Positions 27,325 to 36,911 of a stretch of DNA of 64,000 nucleotides are shown in pieces (within the stretch, counting starts at the first letter, position 1; every line of letters starts with the position of its first letter). This DNA comes from Bradyrhizobium guangdongense (GTDB taxonomy: Bacteria > Pseudomonadota > Alphaproteobacteria > Rhizobiales > Xanthobacteraceae), in the NCBI RefSeq assembly GCF_004114975.1, contig NZ_CP030051.1:1364001-1428000 (forward strand). Reading direction: 5' to 3'. A model generated the notes under the pieces. That model saw only the letters and a program-made list of their open reading frames with translations. It did not search any database and was not told where the DNA came from. The position numbers and the translations under genes were made by a program.

Positions 27325-29040
27325 ATGTCCGTGAAGATGAAGCGTTCCGTCTATGCCGACATGTTCGGCCCCACCACAGGCGACAGGGTGCGGCTCGCCG
27401 ACACCGATCTCATCATCGAGGTCGAGAAGGATTTCACCACCTACGGCGAAGAGGTGAAGTTCGGCGGCGGCAAGGTAATCCGCGACGGCATGGGGCAGTC
27501 GCAGGTGACCAACAAGCAGGGCGCGGCCGACACCGTCATCACCAATGCGCTGATCGTCGATCACTGGGGCATCGTGAAGGCCGACATTGCGATCAAGGAC
27601 GGCATGATCTCGGCGATCGGCAAGGCCGGCAATCCCGACATCCAGCCTGGCGTCTCCATCATTGTCGGCCCCGGCACCGACGTGATCGCTGGCGAGGGAA
27701 AAATCCTCACCGCCGGTGGCTTCGACAGCCACATCCATTTCATCTGCCCGCAACAGATCGAGCACGCGCTGATGTCCGGCGTCACCTCGATGCTGGGCGG
27801 CGGAACCGGTCCCTCGCACGGCACCTTCGCCACCACTTGCACGCCCGGCCCCTGGCACATCGCGCGGATGATCCAGTCGTTCGATGCCTTCCCGGTGAAC
27901 CTCGGCATTTCCGGCAAGGGCAATGCCTCGCGCCCGGCCGCGCTGGTCGAGATGGTCAAGGCCGGCGCCTGCGCGCTGAAGCTGCATGAGGATTGGGGCA
28001 CGACGCCGGCGGCGATCGACAACTGCCTGTCGGTCGCCGATGATTACGACGTTCAGGTCATGCTGCATTCCGACACGCTGAACGAATCCGGATTCGTCGA
28101 GGATACGATCAAGGCCTTCAAAGGTCGCACCATCCATGCCTTCCATACCGAGGGCGCCGGCGGCGGTCACGCTCCTGATATCATCAAGGTCGCCGGCCTG
28201 AAGAATGTGCTGCCGTCCTCGACCAATCCGACACGCCCGTTCACGCGCAATACCATCGATGAGCATCTGGACATGCTGATGGTGTGCCATCACCTCGATC
28301 CTTCGATCGCGGAAGATCTGGCGTTCGCGGAAAGCCGCATCCGCAAGGAGACCATCGCGGCCGAGGACATCCTGCACGATCTCGGCGCGCTCTCGATGAT
28401 GTCGTCGGACTCGCAGGCCATGGGCCGCCTCGGCGAGGTCATCATCCGGACCTGGCAGACCGCCGACAAGATGAAGAAGCAGCGCGGGGCGCTGCCGCAG
28501 GACAAGGGCAAGGACAACGACAATTTCCGGGTGAAGCGCTACATCGCCAAGTACACCATCAATCCGGCGATCGCGCATGGCGTGTCGAAGCTGATCGGCT
28601 CGGTGGAGAAGGGCAAGCTCGCCGATCTCGTGCTGTGGTCGCCGGCCTTCTTCGGCGTCAAGCCGGACTGCATCATCAAGGGCGGCTCGATCGTCGCCGC
28701 CCCAATGGGCGATCCCAACGCCTCGATCCCGACGCCGCAGCCGGTGCACTACCAGCCGATGTTCGGTGCCTTCGGCAAGGCGCGTACGGCGTCCTCCGTG
28801 GTGTTTACCTCGAAGGCCGCGATCACCGGCGGCCTCGCACGAAAGCTCGGTATCGAGAAGAAGCTCTATGCGGTCCAGAACACCCGCAGCAAGATCTCGA
28901 AGAAGAGCATGATCCACAACGACGCCACGCCTGACATCGAGGTCGATCCTGAGACCTATGAGGTGCGCGCCGACGGCGAGCTGCTGACCTGTCCGCCCGC
29001 CGAGGTCCTGCCGATGGCGCAGCGATATTTCATGTACTGA
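27325..29040 (+). CDS. ureC: Urease subunit alpha (catalytic)
   Basis: 571 residues from ATG 27325; a GTG one codon earlier is the alternative start. Nickel ligands His136 and His138 (DSHIHF), the carbamylated Lys219 and His221 ([11 protein letters not shown]), [22 protein letters not shown] and the catalytic-flap His (MVCHHLD) are all intact. It hydrolyses urea to ammonia and carbamate. It is separated from ureB by the HD-hydrolase gene, an unusual insertion in the otherwise standard ureABC order. Confidence 0.98.
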   Translation: MSVKMKRSVYADMFGPTTGDRVRLADTDLIIEVEKDFTTYGEEVKFGGGKVIRDGMGQSQVTNKQGAADTVITNALIVDHWGIVKADIAIKDGMISAIGKAGNPDIQPGVSIIVGPGTDVIAGEGKILTAGGFDSHIHFICPQQIEHALMSGVTSMLGGGTGPSHGTFATTCTPGPWHIARMIQSFDAFPVNLGISGKGNASRPAALVEMVKAGACALKLHEDWGTTPAAIDNCLSVADDYDVQVMLHSDTLNESGFVEDTIKAFKGRTIHAFHTEGAGGGHAPDIIKVAGLKNVLPSSTNPTRPFTRNTIDEHLDMLMVCHHLDPSIAEDLAFAESRIRKETIAAEDILHDLGALSMMSSDSQAMGRLGEVIIRTWQTADKMKKQRGALPQDKGKDNDNFRVKRYIAKYTINPAIAHGVSKLIGSVEKGKLADLVLWSPAFFGVKPDCIIKGGSIVAAPMGDPNASIPTPQPVHYQPMFGAFGKARTASSVVFTSKAAITGGLARKLGIEKKLYAVQNTRSKISKKSMIHNDATPDIEVDPETYEVRADGELLTCPPAEVLPMAQRYFMY

Positions 29041-29059
29041 AATAGCGTCTGGACGCATG

Positions 29060-29080
29060 TCCCCGGCGGGTATCCGGGGA
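29060..29080 (+). terminator. GC-rich stem-loop after ureC
   Basis: TCCCCGG / CCGGGGA, 7 bp with a 7-base loop, followed after four bases by TTTT and later another TTTT. It lies 20 bp past the ureC stop and may partly end transcription before the accessory genes or stabilise the ureC mRNA. Confidence 0.5.
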
Positions 29081-29168
29081 GGCTTTTCCGGTTTTGCGTT
29101 CGATCCCGGCTGGTCTAATGTCCCGCCCGGTATCGAACCCTTCAGAAGAAAAGCCGGGAGGATTTCTC

Positions 29169-29468
29169 GTGATCTACGTTGTTGCTACCTTGACCATCAA
29201 GCCTGAAACCCGCGCCGAGTTCATTGCCGCCGCCGTCGCCTGCATCAAGGAGACGCGGAAAGAGCCCGGCAATATCGCCTATGATCTGCACGAGAGCGTC
29301 ACCGATCCCACCAGGATGGTGTTCGTCGAGCAGTGGGAAAATGCCGAGGCGCTGGTGCCGCATCGCGCCCAGGAACACATGAAAACGTTCGGTCGAGTCG
29401 CGGTGAAGTGCTTTACCGCTCCGCCGAAGATCGAGATCATCACGCCCGAGAAGGTCGAGACGAGGTAA
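29169..29468 (+). CDS. Antibiotic biosynthesis monooxygenase (ABM) fold protein
   Basis: 99 residues from GTG 29169, which has a strong GGGAGG site 8 bases upstream; a longer frame from 29094 includes a non-conserved leader. YVVATLTIKPETRAEFIAAA, EPGNIAYDLHES and FVEQWENAEALVPHRAQEHM define the dimeric ferredoxin-like ABM/YgiN fold. Members are small cofactor-free quinol oxygenases or have no known activity. It sits 6 bp before ureE, so it is part of the urease transcript, but its role there is unknown. Confidence 0.82.
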   Translation: MIYVVATLTIKPETRAEFIAAAVACIKETRKEPGNIAYDLHESVTDPTRMVFVEQWENAEALVPHRAQEHMKTFGRVAVKCFTAPPKIEIITPEKVETR

Positions 29469-29474
29469 CAGCGC

Positions 29475-30110
29475 ATGATCCGGGCGACGCAGGTTAGGGG
29501 ACAGCACCGCTTCACGGAAACGCCGGCGGATACGGTCGTGCTCGACTTCGACGATCGGCACCGCCGCCGCATGGCGATGACGGGGACGCGGGGGCTCGAG
29601 TTCCTGCTCGACCTGGAGAACGCCGTCGCGCTGCGCGGCGGAGATGCGCTGGTGCTGGAGGACGGAAGGCTGGTCGAGGTGGTCGCGGCGCCCGAGGCGC
29701 TGCTCGAGATTCGTGGTCGCGATCCGCACCACCTGATCCGCGTTGCCTGGCATCTCGGCAACCGCCATCTGCCGACGCAGCTGATGGCCAAAGCCTTGCG
29801 TATTCGCCGCGACCACGTGATCGAGGCGATGGTGAAGGGCCTCGGCGCGCGCGTGGTCGAGATCGAGGCACCGTTCGATCCCGAAGGGGGCGCCTATGCC
29901 GACGCTGGCCATGCGCATGCGCACGACGATAATGCGCATCATGATCATGGTCATCACGGTCATGGCCATCATCACCATGATCATCACGACCACGGCCACG
30001 GCCATGACCATGCCGCGCATGACCATGGCCACGATCACCACCATCACGACGATCATTGCGACCATCCCGACCATCACCACGGCCACAAGCATGCTCATGA
30101 TCACAAATGA
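29475..30110 (+). CDS. ureE: Urease accessory metallochaperone UreE with long His-rich tail
   Basis: 211 residues. Residues 1-70 are the peptide-binding domain and about 75-140 the metal-binding domain ([19 protein letters not shown], the conserved dimer-interface His in GNRH). Residues 145-211 are an extreme tail with 35 His in 67 residues, plus many Asp and one Cys. UreE stores Ni(II) and passes it to UreG. The tail implies large nickel-buffering capacity. The end of the gene overlaps the start of ureF. Confidence 0.95.
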   Translation: MIRATQVRGQHRFTETPADTVVLDFDDRHRRRMAMTGTRGLEFLLDLENAVALRGGDALVLEDGRLVEVVAAPEALLEIRGRDPHHLIRVAWHLGNRHLPTQLMAKALRIRRDHVIEAMVKGLGARVVEIEAPFDPEGGAYADAGHAHAHDDNAHHDHGHHGHGHHHHDHHDHGHGHDHAAHDHGHDHHHHDDHCDHPDHHHGHKHAHDHK

Positions 30111-30819
30111 GCCTGTCGGCGCGGGCGACCTCGCCGAGCGTGAGGCGGCGGCGCTGTACCGGCTGATGACGTGGTTGTCGCCGGCGTTCCCCGTCGGCGG
30201 CTTCTCCTATTCCAGCGGCATCGAATGGGCGGTCGAAGCCGGAGATATCACCGATATCGCGACGCTCGCCGACTGGCTCGATGCCATGCTCGGTGACGGC
30301 TCTGGCTTTTGCGACGCGACGTTTCTGGTCCAGGCCTACCGCGCCGCTGAAGCCGGCGAAGACGCCGCCTTGAATAACATCGCAGAGCTCGCGGCCGCCT
30401 TTGTGCCGTCGCGCGAGCGGCAGCTCGAGACGACCTCGCAGGGCCGTGCCTTCATCGACATCTCCCGCGCCGCGTGGGATGCCGAGGGTTTGGATGCCAT
30501 GGTCGCGGCATGCCGCACGCCATTGGTCTATCCCGTCGCCGTCGGGGTCGTCGCCGCGCTGCACGGCGTACCGCTGGCACCGACGCTGCACGCCTTCCTG
30601 CATGCGCTGGTCTCGAACTGGATTTCGGCCGCGAGCCGCCTCATTCCGCTCGGCCAGACCGACAGCCAGCGTGTACTGGTGAAACTGGAAGCTGCTGTCG
30701 CCGCGACCGCCAATCGTGCGCTGAATGCGATGCTGGACGATCTCGGCAGCGCGACCTTTCGCGCCGATCTCGCCGGTATGCGGCACGAAACGCAATATAC
30801 GCGGCTGTTTCGCTCGTGA
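30097..30819 (+). CDS. ureF: Urease accessory protein UreF
   Basis: 240 residues from ATG 30097; ATG 30091 two codons earlier is equally possible. Either way the start lies inside the His-rich end of ureE, giving a 14-20 bp overlap. Conserved UreF segments: [70 protein letters not shown]. UreF bridges UreD and UreG in the nickel-insertion complex. Confidence 0.94.
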   Translation: MITNEPVGAGDLAEREAAALYRLMTWLSPAFPVGGFSYSSGIEWAVEAGDITDIATLADWLDAMLGDGSGFCDATFLVQAYRAAEAGEDAALNNIAELAAAFVPSRERQLETTSQGRAFIDISRAAWDAEGLDAMVAACRTPLVYPVAVGVVAALHGVPLAPTLHAFLHALVSNWISAASRLIPLGQTDSQRVLVKLEAAVAATANRALNAMLDDLGSATFRADLAGMRHETQYTRLFRS

Positions 30820-30867
30820 GCACGAGGCCATCCTGTCGCCGGGACGACATCAAGAGAGAGCAATTAC

Positions 30868-31491
30868 ATGACAACTTCTCACGGCCCGTTGCGTGTCGGC
30901 GTCGGTGGCCCGGTCGGATCGGGCAAGACCGCGTTGATGGATCTGCTCTGCAAGACCATGCGCGAGCGCTACGACATCGCCGCGATCACCAATGACATCT
31001 ACACCAAATGGGATGCGGAGTTCCTTGTGCGATCGGGATCGCTGACGCCGGACCGCATCGCCGGTGTCGAGACCGGCGGCTGCCCGCACACCGCGATCCG
31101 CGAGGACGCTTCGATGAACCTCGCCGCCGTAGCGGATATGCGCGCGAAATTCCCCGAGCTCGACCTCGTGCTGATCGAATCCGGTGGTGACAATCTCGCT
31201 GCCACTTTTTCCCCGGAGCTCGCCGACCTCACGATCTATGTCATCGATGTGGCCGCCGGCGACAAGATCCCGTCCAAAGGCGGTCCCGGCATCACCCGCT
31301 CAGACCTCCTGGTCATCAACAAGATCGATCTCGCGCCCCATGTCGGGGCGTCCCTCGAGAAGATGAACACCGACGCCAAGCGCATGCGCGGCGAGCGTCC
31401 CTTCGTGATGACCAACCTGAAGAAGAGCGAAGGGCTCGACCGTATCGTCGGCTTCATCGAGGCCAAAGGTGGATTGAAACGGGCGGGCTGA
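30868..31491 (+). CDS. ureG: Urease accessory GTPase UreG
   Basis: 207 residues. P-loop [13 protein letters not shown], the metal-binding Cys-Pro-His ([15 protein letters not shown]), [19 protein letters not shown] and the guanine-specificity NKIDLAP. It hydrolyses GTP to drive nickel delivery to urease. It is the last gene of the cluster. No strong terminator was seen in the 260 bp after it. Confidence 0.97.
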   Translation: MTTSHGPLRVGVGGPVGSGKTALMDLLCKTMRERYDIAAITNDIYTKWDAEFLVRSGSLTPDRIAGVETGGCPHTAIREDASMNLAAVADMRAKFPELDLVLIESGGDNLAATFSPELADLTIYVIDVAAGDKIPSKGGPGITRSDLLVINKIDLAPHVGASLEKMNTDAKRMRGERPFVMTNLKKSEGLDRIVGFIEAKGGLKRAG

Positions 31492-31752
31492 CGGGCCGCG
31501 GCGACATGGCGCAGGCATTTTCTAACGTTAACGTCTGAGGCAAGGCCGGCCAAGCGGAACTAAATTCGGACGTAGCGATTGTCTACCTCCGGTGCCCGGA
31601 CCAAAGCCGCGGCTTGACGATCGGGGGCAGATTAAGCTTTTTGGGCGACCCAAGTTGCGTATAGATGCCTCCTCCGTCATTATCTCTTTCACGGGGCCCC
31701 ACCCTGTTTCGGCACATGGCCGTTCGAGCGGCGTTGATATGCTCCGCGTTTA

Positions 31753-33444
31753 TTGCCGACCTCCCGCTTTCGGTTGAGTAGTCCCGTGGTCCGGCTGGGT
31801 TTCATCATCGGCTTCATCGCTCTGCTCGGAGCCTTGCTCTCCGGGCTGGCCGCGTATCGCGTTCACGACCAGGAGCTGGCGTTGGACCGGATCGCGCTGG
31901 CGCGCGCGATCGATGTTCATGCGAGCCTGGTCCAGGACAGGTCGACTGAGCGCGAGCTGTTGGCGCGTGTCGCGTCAGGCCTGTTCCGCGCGCCCTCGGT
32001 GCTGAAGCCCAACATGCTGGAGCCGCTGCGCTCGGCCATCTACGCCTTCAAGACCGATTTTGTCGTGGCCGGCTGGGTTGCCCGTCTGCAGCCGAGCGAA
32101 CTTGCCGCGGCACAGACCGCGCTCGCGACCGCCGGCTTCCCGAAGCCGCAGATACGCGACTACGGCGACAAGCCGATCGACCCGGCAAGCCTGACCCAGC
32201 CGGTCGACGTGCTGATGGACCTCGAGCCGCGCAGCGACGAGACCAAGGGGTTGCTCGGTCGTAGCTTCGATAACGATCCCGTTCGCAGCGCGATGCTGAC
32301 GCGCGCCAGGGTCGAGAAGCGATCGATCGCCTCAGACCCCGTGCCGCTGCTGCGCGACAACGGTTCGATCGGCGTCATTGTGGCGGCCCCCGTCATTCCC
32401 GAAGGTGCAACCGAGCCGGCCGGCTTCGTCACGTTTTCTTACGAGCTGGCCTCGCTGATGCTGACGAATGACGATTTGTCGTTGTTCTCTGTCGCGCTGA
32501 AGGACCCGCGCAAGGAAGGCAGCGAGCTCGTTGCCAACGATCAGGGCGTCGTCTCCACCCGCATGACGTCGCCGGAGGGGCCGTCGCCGTCGGCGACCCG
32601 CACCATCAGCTTCGGCGGCCGGGACTGGCAGCTCGGCTATTACGCCAAGTCCAATTCGGCGCGTCGCGCCGAGCAGACCGCGATCATTGTCGCCGCCATC
32701 GGCTTTGCGATCACCGCGATGGTGTGCGGCCTGTTCGGCTACGTCGCCTACAACAATCTGAGACTCAGCCGCGAGATCCAGGTGCGGATCGGCTTCGAGC
32801 GGCGGCTGACCGCGGTGATCGACGAGCTGAATCATCGCGTGAAGAATATCCTCGCGGTGATCCAGTCGATCGTGACGCGCACGCTGCGCCATGGGTCGGA
32901 CATCGATGTGGCGCGCGAGCTCCTGATCGGCCGCATCCACGCCATGTCCAACGTGGTCTCGCTGCTCAGCGAGAGTCAGTGGCAGGGCGTCAAGCTCAAG
33001 GGACTGTTCGAGGCGCGTGCCATTCCGCACGCCGATCGCATCGCCGTCAGCGGCCCGGACATCGCCGTCAGTGCGCGCGCCGCCCAGAGCCTGTCGCTGC
33101 TGTTCTTCGAACTCGCGTCGCATTCGGACGAAGGCTTGTCGCTGGTCGGCAAGCATCCGCATATCACCGCGAACTGGACGGTGACGGGCGAAGAAAGCGG
33201 CGAGATCTTCCACTTCCGTTGGGAGGAGTTCAACACCAGCGAGGCGACGCGCCGGCCGGATTCGGATTTCGGTCTGATCCTGCTCGACCGGGTCGCTCCG
33301 GAAGCGCTTGGCGGCACCGCCAAGCGCTACTTCACCGACGTGTCCTATGTCTACGAGCTGACGGCGCCGATGGAGACGGTCGTTGATATGACCGAGCGCG
33401 ACCGTACGGACAAGATCTCGGCACCGGTGCGGCCTGCGAAGTAG
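31753..33444 (+). CDS. Membrane sensor histidine kinase, HWE-like, with degenerate ATP-binding domain
   Basis: Up to 563 residues. The start is uncertain: TTG at 31753, TTG at 31774 or GTG at 31786. One membrane helix at about 14-36, a periplasmic CHASE-like domain to about 310, a second helix at about 314-337, then the dimerisation helix with phospho-acceptor His361 (IDELNHRVKNILAVIQS). The ATPase domain departs from the family: the N-box, normally HELATNA, reads FELASHS (452-458), so both the His and the Mg-binding Asn are lost, and the glycine-rich box is eroded (SDFGLILLDRVAPEALGG). The WxE element survives (RWEEF). It may be a pseudokinase or non-catalytic sensor. Confidence 0.8.
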   Translation: MPTSRFRLSSPVVRLGFIIGFIALLGALLSGLAAYRVHDQELALDRIALARAIDVHASLVQDRSTERELLARVASGLFRAPSVLKPNMLEPLRSAIYAFKTDFVVAGWVARLQPSELAAAQTALATAGFPKPQIRDYGDKPIDPASLTQPVDVLMDLEPRSDETKGLLGRSFDNDPVRSAMLTRARVEKRSIASDPVPLLRDNGSIGVIVAAPVIPEGATEPAGFVTFSYELASLMLTNDDLSLFSVALKDPRKEGSELVANDQGVVSTRMTSPEGPSPSATRTISFGGRDWQLGYYAKSNSARRAEQTAIIVAAIGFAITAMVCGLFGYVAYNNLRLSREIQVRIGFERRLTAVIDELNHRVKNILAVIQSIVTRTLRHGSDIDVARELLIGRIHAMSNVVSLLSESQWQGVKLKGLFEARAIPHADRIAVSGPDIAVSARAAQSLSLLFFELASHSDEGLSLVGKHPHITANWTVTGEESGEIFHFRWEEFNTSEATRRPDSDFGLILLDRVAPEALGGTAKRYFTDVSYVYELTAPMETVVDMTERDRTDKISAPVRPAK

Positions 33445-33466
33445 ATCTCGTGCCGGAGCTTGAATT

Positions 33467-33820
33467 CTAGCCGGGCCGAGCCGCCATTGCCGTCATCTCG
33501 AGTTTGACGTTCGGTCCGAGATCGGCCACGCCGACGGCGGCGCGCGCCGGCAGGTGAGCTTCGGCGAAATGCGCCTTCCAGGCGGCATTGAACGCAGCCT
33601 TCTCGCTCAGGTCGGTCATGAAGATGGTCACCTGCAAGACCTTGGACATATCTGATCCGAGAGTCGCCAGCAGGCGCGACATCTGGCCGAGCACATCGTT
33701 AGCCTGGCCAGACATATCGAGGCTCGTGTCCTCGGGGACGATTCCACCGATGTAAAGCACACCTGCATGCTCGACCACCTCGTGGAGCAAGCCTTCGTAC
33801 GGCAAGATGCGTTTGATCAT
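33467..33820 (-). CDS. RidA family protein (YjgF/YER057c/UK114)
   Basis: 117 residues. The RidA fold is shown by HAGVLYIGGIVPEDTSLDM, LLATLGSDMSKVLQVTIFMTDLSEKAAFNAAW and ARAAVGVADLGPNVKLEMTAMA. The imine-deaminase Arg of true RidA (RxxxxV near the C-terminus) corresponds here to ARAAVGV. It may hydrolyse reactive enamines/imines, or belong to a RidA subgroup of other function. It follows a TetR regulator gene by 57 bp on the same strand. Confidence 0.88.
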   Translation of the reverse strand: MIKRILPYEGLLHEVVEHAGVLYIGGIVPEDTSLDMSGQANDVLGQMSRLLATLGSDMSKVLQVTIFMTDLSEKAAFNAAWKAHFAEAHLPARAAVGVADLGPNVKLEMTAMAARPG

Positions 33821-33877
33821 GACGAGAATGGTGCTCCTGTCGAAAGAGGGATGAGATTGGCCGAATCCAGCGCCGGT

Positions 33878-34522
33878 CTAGAACTTCGGCCGCAGCACCA
33901 GGTCGACCAGATTGCGCGCGTAGGCCGGCGTGATCGGCGCGATACCGAAGACGTAGCGGTAGAACAGGCTGCCATAGATGGCGTCGTACAGATCTTCCGG
34001 CGGGCCTTCGGCGAGAATGCTGCCATCCTTTTGCCCGGCGGCAATCATCTCCACCAGCGCGTCGCGGCGGAATTGCAGGTAGCGGGCATAGAACAGTTCG
34101 GCCGAGCCGGTTTTCGAGATGCATTCGGAGATGACGGCCAGCTGCACCTTGCCGAACTCGCCTTGCAAGGCCTCGGCATAGGCCGCGGCATGGCGGCGCG
34201 TGCGCGCCGCGGGCGTGCCCGCGCTCACCGGGGGCAGCGGCAGCATTTGGGCTGCCTGATGGAGAAAGGCGTCGATCAGCAGCGCCTCTCGCGAGGGCCA
34301 CCATTTGTAGATCGTCATCTTGGAGACGTTGGAATGGCGTGCGATCGCATCAATCGTGGTTGCGACAAGGCCGGTTGCGGCCATCAGCGTGTAGGCGCTT
34401 TCGAGAATGGCGTTGCTGGTCTCGATCGAACGCGGCCGGCCGCGCCGGGGAGCGCCCTCGGCCGCATCGCTCGTGTCTTTCGCCATGACCAAGCCGGTCT
34501 CTCCTCGTGCAGAGGCCGCCAT
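33878..34522 (-). CDS. TetR family transcriptional regulator
   Basis: 214 residues in the longest form; a start at Met13 (34486) is also plausible. The N-terminal HTH is at about 35-80 (SIETSNAILESAYTLMAATG, TTIDAIARHSNVSKMTIYKWWPSREAL), followed by a TetR_C ligand-binding domain. Being next to the RidA gene suggests control of it and possibly itself. The ligand is unknown. Confidence 0.9.
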   Translation of the reverse strand: MAASARGETGLVMAKDTSDAAEGAPRRGRPRSIETSNAILESAYTLMAATGLVATTIDAIARHSNVSKMTIYKWWPSREALLIDAFLHQAAQMLPLPPVSAGTPAARTRRHAAAYAEALQGEFGKVQLAVISECISKTGSAELFYARYLQFRRDALVEMIAAGQKDGSILAEGPPEDLYDAIYGSLFYRYVFGIAPITPAYARNLVDLVLRPKF

Positions 34523-34592
34523 TCCGCGGCAGCCTCGTCACGCATAGCGTAGCGGGGGGCTCCGGCCTAGCGAAATCGCGCGGTCGTTGCGG

Positions 34593-35735
34593 CTAGGCCC
34601 GTTGACGCAAGGCCGCCGGCTCGTCCTGCCGCTTCGACCAGGAGATATAATAGGCCACAGCCGTCATCGCAGCGAAACCGACGAGGCTCACGCCGATCTG
34701 CATCACGACCAGATTGGCGCCGGTGATCAGGATGAGATGACCGGCGAAGGACAGGAATACGGCGACGCAGAATACGGCGAGCCATTCCTCGCCGCATTTG
34801 ATGACCATCCGGAGCGGCTTCAATTGCAGCCCCGGATGGTCGGCCGGAATGACATAGGTTGCGATGAAGGCGAGCGCCAGGAAATGGACCACGCGATAGG
34901 GCGCGAGATTTTCCTTGTCGGTCGGCGAGATGCCGTTGAGCACGACATCAGGGAGATAGGCGGACAACGCCGGCGAATGGCGCATCAAGGTGATGGCCAT
35001 CGCCGACAGCAGATAGACACCCGCGAGTGCACGCAGCCAGGACAGATTGCGCAAGCCGTGGCCCGAGGCGCCGGTGACCGCGAACCAGCCGCCCAGCACC
35101 ATCAGCATCTGCCAGCAATACGGATTGAACGTCCATTCCCGGTCGGGAAAAGCGTGAAAATTCCAGCCGAACCAGCGCGCCGCGAGATACAGCGCGACCG
35201 AGGCAGCCAGCGTCAGGTTTGGGTGTCGTAGCAGACCCCACAAGGCGAACGGGAAGAACGCCATCAGCGGAATCATCAGCTGCAGGAGGTCGAGATTGAG
35301 CGGCTCCTCCTGTAGCACCAGTCCCTGGACCAGGATGCGCAGCGGGTGCTCGAGAATTCCCGAGATGTTGTATTCCTCGATGATCTCAGGCGCCATCGAT
35401 TGAGAGGCGACGTAGGCAATGGCGTCGATATAAATCACGAACAGGACGACATAGGCCGCATAGAGCCGCCAGACCCGGCGGAAGATGCGGGTCGCGGCAA
35501 CGACATAGCCGCGCTCGAATGCCATCCTGCCGTAGATGATGGCCACCCCATAGCCCACCACGAACACGAACAGGTCGGCCGCGCCGCTGAAGCCGAAATT
35601 GCGCAGCGTCAGCAAGTTGACGACATTATCGGGGATGTGGTCGACGAAGACCGACCAGTTTGCAATGCCGAGCGTCAAATAGAGCCTGGCGTCGTGTTGA
35701 AATGCGGCAAGGTTCGCCTTGACGGACGGTTTCAT
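34593..35735 (-). CDS. OpgC-domain membrane protein
   Basis: 380 residues from ATG 35735 (MKPSVKANLAAF); the frame extends 42 codons upstream without typical sequence. About ten membrane helices. Near the N-terminus, ANWSVFVDHIPDNVVNLLTLRNFGFSGAADLFVFVVGYG matches the OpgC family, whose founding member succinylates osmoregulated periplasmic glucans. In rhizobia many OpgC-domain proteins are untested. No neighbouring glucan genes are present to support a specific role. Confidence 0.85.
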   Translation of the reverse strand: MKPSVKANLAAFQHDARLYLTLGIANWSVFVDHIPDNVVNLLTLRNFGFSGAADLFVFVVGYGVAIIYGRMAFERGYVVAATRIFRRVWRLYAAYVVLFVIYIDAIAYVASQSMAPEIIEEYNISGILEHPLRILVQGLVLQEEPLNLDLLQLMIPLMAFFPFALWGLLRHPNLTLAASVALYLAARWFGWNFHAFPDREWTFNPYCWQMLMVLGGWFAVTGASGHGLRNLSWLRALAGVYLLSAMAITLMRHSPALSAYLPDVVLNGISPTDKENLAPYRVVHFLALAFIATYVIPADHPGLQLKPLRMVIKCGEEWLAVFCVAVFLSFAGHLILITGANLVVMQIGVSLVGFAAMTAVAYYISWSKRQDEPAALRQRA

Positions 35736-35923
35736 CGTGAAATTGACTTCTGGAATCAGGGGCGATGCTTGTAGCGGCAACCGCCAGCCTATCCGAGTAG
35801 CGATTGCGTGAGGCCGGACGGATTTACCGCGCCTTATGAAAATTTCGCAGAGGCGGGCCATCGGATTCCTGCCAGCCGGCGTCTCCCGGCCCGCAGCGCA
35901 ACTTTCTTAATGCGGTCTCACTC

Positions 35924-36376
35924 TTACTCCGCCGGCTCGGCCGAAGTCTCGTCGATAGCGCCGCCGCGGCTTGCCATGATTCCGAGCGCGACGCCACCGA
36001 TCGCCAGGATCGGCAGCAGCCGCTTGACGCCGATGGCGCGGACGATCTGCAGGCCTGTGGCGAGCAGCATGGGATCGGCGAGCATGCTCGGGGCCGCCTT
36101 CGCGGCGCGCTCGGCGGCGAGATGAGCTTCCCGACGCAGCTCTCGCTTGTAGGCCCAATAGCTCACTGCCGCGGTCAGGGTCAGCAGGAAAAAGACACCG
36201 GCACCTGCGAGGCAAGCCTGCACCGGACCGTATTTCTCCAGGACCGAGATAAAGGCCGCCGCGCACAGGAAGCACGTGGTGATGAAGAGTGCGAAGGCCG
36301 CGCCCGCTGCCAGCGAGGTCAGCCGGACCGTCGTGCCGGTTGAGGCACTGATGCCGTCGAGAATACGCTGAAACAT
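35924..36376 (-). CDS. Holin-superfamily-III-like small membrane protein
   Basis: 150 residues. Two membrane helices close to the N-terminus (AAGAAFALFITTCFLCAAAFISVL; CLAGAGVFFLLTLTAAVSYWAY), a charged Arg/Glu/Ala stretch (KRELRREAHLAAERAAKAA) and a final hydrophobic region (LPILAIGGVALGIMASRGG). The pattern resembles chromosomal holin-like/YqjE-type proteins that occur next to DUF883 genes, which is the case here. It is not part of a prophage. Function unknown. Confidence 0.7.
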   Translation of the reverse strand: MFQRILDGISASTGTTVRLTSLAAGAAFALFITTCFLCAAAFISVLEKYGPVQACLAGAGVFFLLTLTAAVSYWAYKRELRREAHLAAERAAKAAPSMLADPMLLATGLQIVRAIGVKRLLPILAIGGVALGIMASRGGAIDETSAEPAE

Positions 36377-36461
36377 GGCCTAGCTCCTCAAATCACGCGT
36401 CGCCATAAGCCGGCACCGGCGGCGCTGCCGCCGCGCTGTGCTTCCAAGATTGCTTCGCCTC

Positions 36462-36833
36462 TCACCGGCGCCAGGCGAACCCGATCAGGAAGCCGATGCC
36501 GAGGGCAATGCCGACGGTGGCGAGCGGCCGCTGCGTGATCGCGTCTTCGAGTGTTTCCTCGATCGAGCCGTAGGCGTCCTGCGCCGCGTCCATCATCGCG
36601 CTGCCCCGCTCCGAGAAATCGTCGAGCGTCGTATCCATGTTGTCGCGTGCCTGCTTGTAACCGCGCCGCGCCTGCTTGCTCGTGGCGTTGGCGAAGGTAT
36701 TGAGCGCGTCGGTGATCTGGTCGGTGAGGGCGGCGATATCGCTTTTCACGGCTGCTACATCCTTCTCGAGACGTTCTGCATTGGCCTTGTCAGTCCAGCC
36801 TCTCATCCCGGCTTCGGTATCGGTCGTTGACAT
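36462..36833 (-). CDS. DUF883 family protein (ElaB/YqjD-like)
   Basis: 123 residues. A long amphipathic helix (KDVAAVKSDIAALTDQITDAL) and a single C-terminal membrane anchor (RPLATVGIALGIGFLIGFAWRR) are the ElaB/YqjD architecture. The E. coli relatives tether ribosomes to the inner membrane in stationary phase. It lies 85 bp before the holin-like gene in the same direction, and is likely co-transcribed with it and stress-induced. Confidence 0.88.
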   Translation of the reverse strand: MSTTDTEAGMRGWTDKANAERLEKDVAAVKSDIAALTDQITDALNTFANATSKQARRGYKQARDNMDTTLDDFSERGSAMMDAAQDAYGSIEETLEDAITQRPLATVGIALGIGFLIGFAWRR

Positions 36834-36911
36834 CGGGTGCTCCGAGCTGTTCGGCGGTTGAGATGGGCGGAAAACGTTTCGTCGAGACGGAAGTTCCGTC
36901 GCGGAAACCAG

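Noticed and set aside
27118..29058. A 646-codon minus-strand frame opposite ureC
   Set aside because: Shadow of ureC; no recognisable fold.
35924..36376. Holin-like gene as a sign of a prophage
   Set aside because: No other phage genes nearby. Paired with a DUF883 gene it fits a common chromosomal membrane-protein pair.
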